A stretch of DNA of 64,000 bases, from contig JAAOMT010000375.1 in assembly GCA_016748015.1 (NCBI GenBank), forward strand, positions 205,262 to 269,261, given 5' to 3'. Of the stretch, positions 57,903 through 64,000 are shown one piece after another. A model generated the notes under the pieces. That model saw nothing but the letters and a program-made list of their open reading frames with translations, was not told the DNA's origin and did no database searches. Each line of letters begins with the position of its first letter. Within the stretch, counting starts at the first letter, position 1. A program made the position numbers and the translations under genes. This DNA is from Geosiphon pyriformis (lineage: Eukaryota; Glomeromycota; Glomeromycetes; Archaeosporales; Geosiphonaceae).

Positions 57903-58366
57903 TTAACCAGTTGAAATAATTTCTCCTTGGCCAATAATTTTTTCCTTTACTATATTGACTGGTATATTTATTCTACCTGTGGATTCAAATCCTTGTATCC
58001 CTCTTGCTGTTATTCCTAATTCTTTTTTGTTTCCCACTAACACTAATTGAACTACTTTAACCAAAGGCAGGAATATTGCCTGTGCTATTTTTTTATTTGG
58101 CTCTATAATATAGGTCTTTTCTGAGTCATTTTGTAGCATGGCAATAATATTTCCTACATATCCTGTGTCAATTATTCCTTCTCTTATATTTATTCCTCTT
58201 TTTGCTAGACTACTTCTAGATGCTAATTGAATTATTGTTGTTGTTGGAATTTCTAAGACTATTTTGAGATTTATGCAAGTGTGTGAATGTGGTTCCAATT
58301 TGATGGCATCTTTTTCTGGATACCTTAGATCAAACCCAACATCGGTATCATGCATGCATTCTGGCA
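57903..58366 (-). CDS. dUTPase domain of the 2B polyprotein
   Basis: Within a 262-codon open stretch (58691-57903). Motif 1 DTDVGFDL, motif 2 ASRSSLAKRG, motif 3 EGIIDTGYVG, motif 4 IEPNKKIAQAIF, motif 5 RGIQGFESTG. All five trimeric dUTPase motifs are recognisable, but motif 5 has Glu for Gly in GFG and motif 3 starts Glu-Gly, so activity is doubtful. Met 58366 is an internal residue of the polyprotein. Confidence 0.88.
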
Positions 58367-59330
58367 TAATATCTTCATTATTATCGCTAAACCATTTAAG
58401 TTTCTGTTCTTTGGTGAGGTCAGGAAGTACAATATATTTTTCATAGTTTGGATCGGGGTTTAAATCTGAGTTGGAATCGTTGTCATTGTTCTCGCCATAT
58501 TGGATGGAATTGAAACTGGTGTTTTTGTCATCATTGTTGTCAGAGTTTGAATTGAGATTAAAAATTGATTCTGATTCTGATGCACAGCTGCTAATTGGTT
58601 CTTCTTCCTCTGGGATTGTGTAGATCATGCATAGTGGCGGATTGTAAATGAAGTCACACTCATTACAATATTGGAAGTCACATGGAATCAAACAATGGTC
58701 ACATAGTCGAGTGTTTATTTCTTTTAAGCATTGCTTTTGCTCTTCTCTCGTGGATGCTAAATTCTAATAGTGTTCATGGAATTCTTCTGGGCTGTTTTCT
58801 AAGTCAATAAAGGCATCCAAGTTGAGAACAAAAACAATGTCTGTTGGTTCTGGAGGGTTATTTTTGATCTCTAGAATTTCACTGAATAAAGCACCTTCTA
58901 CTTTGGCATTGGTCATTCGCCAGATCTTGTTCTTGTCATGTAGATAACCGTCTAGACAGGATATAGCTCGGTGCCATGCTGCTGTAATGGGTGTACCACA
59001 ACTCATCCAATTGTTAATAAGGATCATGTATTGGCACAAAGCATTGCACATTCCTCCTCGACCAAGAATGTCATTCCACATTCCTTCATTGAGTAATTGT
59101 TTGCTGCAAGCGAGACATGGTTTATTGTCCCATTTGCCTTGTTATTTTGGATAGCCATATTGTTCTCTATGGCATGGCTTGCAGTAATAATGGGTTCGAA
59201 TCCAGTGGTTTTCATCTGGTGTGATCCAGACTTCCATGGAAGAAAGTTTCTTCTCACAGTCTTTGCATTTTAGTGAGACGTATGGTAATTGTGGCAGTGG
59301 CTCATAGATGGAGTACAAACTTGTTCAGCC
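58367..59330 (-). pseudogene. 2B Cys-rich metal-binding region
   Basis: Minus-strand reading: SLKCKDCEKKLSSMEVWITP, then HYYCKPCHREQYGYPK, then DNKPCLACSKQLLNEGMW, MCNALC, and later CDHCLIPCDFQYCNECDFIY at about 58710-58640. This gives at least five CxxC-type pairs in about 200 residues, followed by an Asn/Asp/Ser-rich acidic spacer leading to the dUTPase. The arrangement is the same as in 2A. One TAA interrupts (PK-stop-QG). Confidence 0.72.
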
Positions 59331-60170
59331 ACTGGTGACTTGGTGAGTGTTAGTGGTTGGTTCAGGTGACTTCTCTTCTTTTTCTTTCCCTTTCTCCTCC
59401 CAGTTTATTGTTGGCATTAGTTCACTTTTATTGTTGTTAGTCTAAGAGTCGATGGTAGCTTCCCAGATAGGTTCTTTTCTTTGCTTTTCCTTTCCATTAT
59501 TGTTGTTGTTGTCCTAGGCGAGTATTGGCAGTAGTTTGTTGTGATCGATGTCTGCTCACGAGACTTGGTATGCTTCCCAAATGGGTTTCTCTTTTTCCTT
59601 TTCTAGCTCTATTAATAGTTTCTTTCTTAAAGGAGCTTTGAAGTGACTATACATTGCTGGTATTCGCGTGTGTTGACCATTCTGGCTGAGTACTAATTCT
59701 TGAGTCATCCAATCAAGCATGGCATTGGTTTTTGGATAGCCAGTCATTACCAACTAACACTTGGTATTGGGTGGCTTTCATTACCAGAACTTTGATGAGT
59801 ACTATAATGTTATTGACTTTAATTGGAAAGTCATTGATTTCACCAATTGGGGTTTTGGTGGCTCCATCTGCGGTGATAATCCTGGCACTGGCAGTGCGAT
59901 CAACTTAGTAACTTAATTGATCCATGAGTTGTTGTGTGATAATGCTGCCTGCTGAACCACTGTCAAGGATTAAATTGATGGAATGGCCATCAACCTTGGC
60001 ATCAGTGTACATGATTGTGATTGGTTTCTCTTCAAGTGCTGCTCCACTGAATAATGGTGTATCTGATAGTTCCTCAAGTTCGAATAGAAAGATGGCATTC
60101 AAAGATTCATTTTTGGTGATTGTAGCAAGTGGTATATTATTGGTAGGTGGTTGTTGTTGTTTGATTTTCT
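59331..60170 (-). pseudogene. 2B protease and acidic/Lys-rich linker
   Basis: The active-site DSG is intact at 59956-59964 (INLILDSGSAGSIITQQLMD). The flap-side segment TKTPIGEINDF and VLVGNDWLSK follow; a frame change near 59.72 kb then moves the downstream polyprotein to another frame. The charged linker (KLLIELEKEKEKPIWEAY, near 59640-59570) precedes the Cys-rich region. Confidence 0.8.
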
Positions 60171-62395
60171 GATTGCTAAAGATGGCATCTTCTGGAATCA
60201 CCAGAAGGCTTAAATAGTGTTGGGAATTTGGGTTTTGGATGGAACCAGTGCCCAAATTCCACTGACAAGATCCTGATTGTTGGTGAAAAGAGCTGGAGAT
60301 TGGTTGATGTACAACTATCACCAATCTCTAGTTTTGGGTGATCTTTGATCTTGGGTTTCCTGATGTCATTTGAGCTGGGTTTGCTGATGGTGTTTGAATG
60401 ATGGGTGTTTAATAGATTGCTGGTGGCTGCAGTTAATATATTACTTGTGGCTGCACCTAATAAATTACTTGTGGCAGCAGTTGATAAACTGGTGGTTGAT
60501 AAATTGGTTGGTGCATTATAGACAAATAAGTGAGTTGATATTGGTCTTGATTCGGGTAATGGTTCAAAGTCTGGAACTGGCAATTGGGGTTTCTATATTG
60601 ATTTTCTGATCATGAATTGCTATAAGTATGGCAGTTGGCTTTAATGTGTCCTTGTTTATCACAGTTGTGGCAGATGCACATCTCTGGCTGTCATGACTGA
60701 TTGGATAATGACAATAGACATGACTGATTTTGGAAATGATTTGCATTTCCCTGATTGTTATGCCATTGAGGAGATTAATAAATCGTGCAATTGTCAGCTA
60801 AGTATTCCTCTAATTTCTGATTAATTGAATCACTGAATTGCTTCAATTTGGAATCCAATTCAGATGATCCATTCATTGCTAGATTCACAGCTTGAGCATA
60901 ATTAGCTTCTAGTTCAGCTGCTTCAAAATCTTTGGCATATGTGATTGCGGTTGGAAGGTCTACTGGGTGCATTGGACATACTCATTGTAGAATACTATTG
61001 TGCAATCCTCTAATAAATTGATTTAAAATCTGTGGCACTGTGAAATAGTCGGCTTGGATGGCTTGTATTTGGCATAAATTTCTATGGAAGCATCCCAAGT
61101 AGGTAGTGACTGCTTCAGTGTCTCTTTGTCTAATCATTGTAAAGGTGTTGGCTAATTTGTTGATACTATTATTGTTGCTAAAGTACTGCAAGAATTCAGT
61201 TTTAAATCCATTAAAATTTTGGGTTTTGATAGTGAAACTTTGATACCATGCATCAGCGGTATCCTGGAGAAAGTAAGAGATCACTTTCATTACTTTAGCA
61301 TTATCCCAATTATTGGCTGTAATGGCTTTGGCTACATTATTTAACCAGACTTGAGCATTGTCTTTTTCACCATTGAATTTGTCAAGTTTTGCAATAGGTG
61401 TGTAAGCCATTTATTGTTGCTGTGGTGGTAGAAATTGTTGTTGTTATTGGGGCAGTACTGGTGGCAGTTATTGATTTTGTTGGTTCGGTGGTTGGATGGA
61501 CTGGTCAATTGGTTCAACAGATGGTTGATTGATGACAATAACTGGAGGTAAGTATTGATTAATTACTTTGGAGTTTGGATTGTTCTAATTTGGTGGGGTT
61601 TGAATATTCAGAGTGTCGTTTTCCGAATTGTCTAAATTGGGCTGGGTTTGAAAGTTTGGGGTTTCAATTTTCGGGTTTTCTAGGATCGGGTTTTGGTAAG
61701 TAAATTCTTGATTCTCAGATTCTTCTTCCTCTTCTACTTCTTGTTTTCTTTCTGATTCAGTAATTTCCCAAGAACTCACAATTCCAAAATTCAGTTGAGG
61801 TGGTGGTGATCGAAATCCTGATGGCATCAGTGATTGAGATTTAAATCCTTCAAAATACTTGCCATATGGTTCTAGTAGATTCTCTTTTCTTTGTTTACTT
61901 TAAAATAGGAAATGTCCAGATGCTGATGTTGCATTTAATGTGGACGTGTCTGTTGATGATATATTGATGGCACTTCTAGGGGTATAGTGATAGAATGGGT
62001 TGTTTGGGGATTCAACTCTAGTTTTTTTCTAAGTGGGTGGTTGTATCCTTTAAGATGTTACTACTGGTGTTTGTAGTTTTTCTTTGCCTTTACTTGTGTA
62101 AGTAATTGGGTATCTTTGTTGTATGTGGTGTTCAATTTCTTTGTTGATCTCAGTGATGATGGATGCGAAATTATGATTTGTAAGTAGGCTGGTGTTTTGA
62201 ATTAATTTGTTGTAAAAAGTTTCTTTCATTGATTCAATATTCACAGATGTTCCCAACAGATAGACAATCTTTTTATTAATGTAGAAATTGAAAGCTGATT
62301 CTGCTAATATGTGATTATGGGTTAATCTCAAATGTTGACAGTAATGTTAAAATAAAGATTTTGCAAATCCTAGATGGTTTGCTTCGACATTTTCT
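60171..62395 (-). pseudogene. 2B gag
   Basis: The N-terminal segment begins at GTG (62395, AESENVEANHLGFAKSLF), as in 2A. An acidic/Pro-rich spacer (61827-61585) is followed by capsid with AWYQSFTIKTQNFNGFKTEF (61410-60982), a coiled-coil-like SELDSKLKQFSDSINQKLEE, and a complete zinc knuckle CHNCDKQGHIKANC (about 60645-60690). A PQVIYQ repeat region follows. Several Gln/Trp stops but one frame through to the protease. Confidence 0.82.
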
Positions 62396-62448
62396 GATTC
62401 TGCCACTTTTGAATAGAGTTGTTGGTACTGGTTTTCTGTAGAATTATA

Positions 62449-62465
62449 CCTCACAGAGAGCACCA
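62449..62465 (-). promoter_or_regulatory. Primer-binding site, 2B
   Basis: Minus strand TGGTGCTCTCTGTGAGG, two bases inside the LTR. Confidence 0.65.
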
Positions 62466-62467
62466 AA

Positions 62468-63312
62468 TGTTACAAGTCATTCTTTGGAGTCTCAATCAAA
62501 TAACAAACCCGTAACTTGGTGTTAAAAGTTATTTGTGTTGATGTTATTAATCTAAAGATTTTGTATCTGAAGGTTTTGGTTTTGAGTTTTTTGTATAATA
62601 AACAGAGATTCAATTGTTGTTTTATCCATAACTTCCCAGAATTGCAATTCTGTCAATTTTTCTCTTAGTGTAATGGCCGGCAATCTTCTGGTAAGTATTC
62701 TGTATCTTTTGTATGTGTCCTACCCTCTCGCAGGGGTCTTTTACCAGGCAATCTTTGATGTCAGTAATCTAGCACTTTATTTAACCAATTAGTGCACAAC
62801 AATAAAATCAAAATAAAATAAAGAAAAGAAATAAAAAAAAATTATAAATAAGCCAAGGTGATTTTGCAAGTCAATATCCCATCAATAGCCGTGATCAAGA
62901 GCTATTGTTCCAGTGTGTTTAAGTATCAATTACTATCAACATGGAGTGTTGATAGTGGAATTTAGGTTTGAGATACCAAATAGTTATTTATTGTGTTTGA
63001 AAGGTTGTATAGATGAAATCTAAACTTGAAGGTCTCCTTTTTCAGCTTCTAATACTACTGCTATATATACATAATTGAGATTCTTCAATTCCTCAATTCT
63101 TCACAACAGGAATTCTGGAATTTCTGGAATCCTGCAATTCCTTTGAAAGGAATTTTGGAATTCTGGAATCCTGTGATTCCTTATGAGAATTCTGTAATTT
63201 CTAGAATCCTGTAATTTTTAAGAGGAATCCTGGAATTCCACATTTACTATGTCTACTTCTGATTGGCTAATAACTATGCTAATATATATTCCCTATATTT
63301 CTATAAGTAACA
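62468..63312 (-). repeat. 5' LTR of 2B
   Basis: 845 bp, TGTTAC...GTAACA. On the minus strand: CCAAT (63262-63266), GGAATTCC-type array (about 63080-63240), TATATATA (63062-63069), hairpin ACTATCAACA/TGTTGATAGT (62932-62956), hairpin CAATAGC/GCTATTG (62883-62907). Confidence 0.88.
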
Positions 63313-63641
63313 ATAGCTAAGACATTGTAAAGTTCAAAGAGCATTACATTAAATTTGAAATTTCTGTTTTGCATGGTAAATGCTATTTTTTTTTTGTTTT
63401 TGGGATCTATTTCGATTTGTTAATATCTACTGATTAAGTTTAAGAAAAAGAATTATTTTTTATTTCTTAAGTTATCTAAAATTTTCTAAATAAGAGAGAT
63501 TAGGTAGCTATCTTTTTAAATAATGCTGTTAAGTTTTCAATAGTCTACACAAAACTGTATTTTTCTATTTTTTTTAGTGACCAATACTATTGAGGAAAAC
63601 TAAAAGCTTAATAATTTTTTGATTAATCTGTTATTTAACAT
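63313..63641 (-). pseudogene. 2D reverse transcriptase relic, right of 2B
   Basis: Continues the RT of 50361-53172: across the 2B insertion the joined sequence aligns with 38450-38800 of 2A. It ends at 63641 where a new TGTTA LTR starts. Confidence 0.65.
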
Positions 63642-64000
63642 TGTTACAGTTCAAGAATTTAATAAAAATTATAAATAATATAAATTAGCCAATCATAAAA
63701 TAGCACAGTGTTATGGTTTAAGAATTTAGCAAAAAGAATCATAAAAATAATACAAACTATTCAATCATAATATAGCACAGTAATAATCTTAAAAAGGTAA
63801 TGATTAACATAGTAGCAAACACCATCTCGCGATAGTGGCAAGCACCAGTTCACAATAGCAGCAAACACCAGGTTGAAATATTAAAAAGAAAGTATTACAA
63901 TGTGTTTTCTCATAGAACTACAAACATGTATATATACAGTAGTTTTAATATTGGGAAATAATCAATCAAGTAATAAAAATCATAACTTATCAAGCAATAG
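63642..64000 (+). repeat. Start of a further LTR type (partial)
   Basis: Begins TGTTACAGTTCAAG at 63642. The first 67 bp are repeated as a 72-bp unit (63709-63780). CCAAT is at 63689-63693. Three imperfect 21-23-bp units of AGcaGCAAaCACCA type lie at 63811-63875, and TATATATA at 63929-63936. It resembles a plus-oriented U3; the element body would lie right of the window. Confidence 0.6.

Larger units (their letters stand above)
53173..63312 (-). mobile_element. Family 2 (dUTPase) retrotransposon, copy 2B, full length
   Basis: A 10.14-kb minus-strand element with LTRs 53173-54001 (3') and 62468-63312 (5'), and a perfect 4-bp target duplication ATAG (53169-53172 and 63313-63316). It is the best-preserved family 2 pol: DSG protease, five recognisable dUTPase motifs and YLDD in RT are present. 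It still has many stops, a frame change near 59.7 kb and another between RNase H and integrase. Confidence 0.9.

Noticed and set aside
59193-59203. GGTTCGAATCC, an exact tRNA B-box-like sequence
   Set aside because: It lies in the coding Cys-rich region of 2B, has no A box or acceptor stem nearby, and the homologous part of 2A lacks it; treated as chance.
60176-60583. Second open frame (135 codons, Ser/Thr/Asn-rich) opposite in phase to gag in 2B, with a partner at 41984-41589 in 2A
   Set aside because: Low-complexity PQVIYQ repeats stay open in more than one frame; the gag frame is the one joined to the zinc knuckle and protease.

Overview
The window is AT-rich eukaryotic DNA made almost wholly of transposable elements. 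I could support no ordinary host gene, rRNA or tRNA. The LINE proteins and the dUTPase-containing polyprotein look like families I associate with arbuscular mycorrhizal fungi (Glomeromycotina, Rhizophagus type). That assignment rests on recognition plus low G+C and is an inference.

Layout. (1) 1-11903: three same-strand (minus) Ty3/gypsy-type copies of one family ('family 1': 1A, 1B, 1C). Each 5' LTR abuts a broken pol of the next copy, as in a nest C>B>A whose other halves lie left of the window. (2) 11904-14640: A/T-rich degraded DNA. (3) about 14640-21408: a plus-strand LINE with ORF1 (zinc knuckle) and ORF2 (APE endonuclease, RT, RNase H). (4) about 21700-63641: a nest of four insertion levels. 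A very old family 2 copy (2D, minus) holds 2C (22814-50360, minus). 2C holds the family 1 copy 1D (31226-49007, plus). 1D holds 2A (34584-44754, minus). 2D also took a separate insertion, 2B (53173-63312, minus). Four-bp target duplications (CTGT, TTAT, ATAG) and collinear rejoining of the host elements support this. (5) 63642-64000: the start of a further LTR type that cuts 2D.

The two LTR families. Family 1 has Gag (CCHC), then protease-RT-RNase H-integrase in the -1 frame, with a TTTAAAC slippery heptamer just before the gag stop in all four copies. Family 2 keeps Gag and protease in one frame and inserts a Cys-rich metal-binding region and a five-motif dUTPase between protease and RT. It also has an extra ~153-codon ORF (ORF3) between integrase and the 3' LTR; in 2B its ATG overlaps the pol stop. 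Both families share a primer-binding site type. Their U3 regions carry short, often palindromic repeat arrays just upstream of the TATA box.

Nearly all copies are dead. Damage is dominated by C:G to T:A transitions that make stops at Gln, Trp and Arg codons and turn the RT motif YLDD into YLDN or YLNN; indels are rarer. 2B keeps YLDD, and 1A keeps an open protease frame to the window edge. Many ORF starts here fall on GTG, TTG or CTG, so starts were judged from homology between copies.
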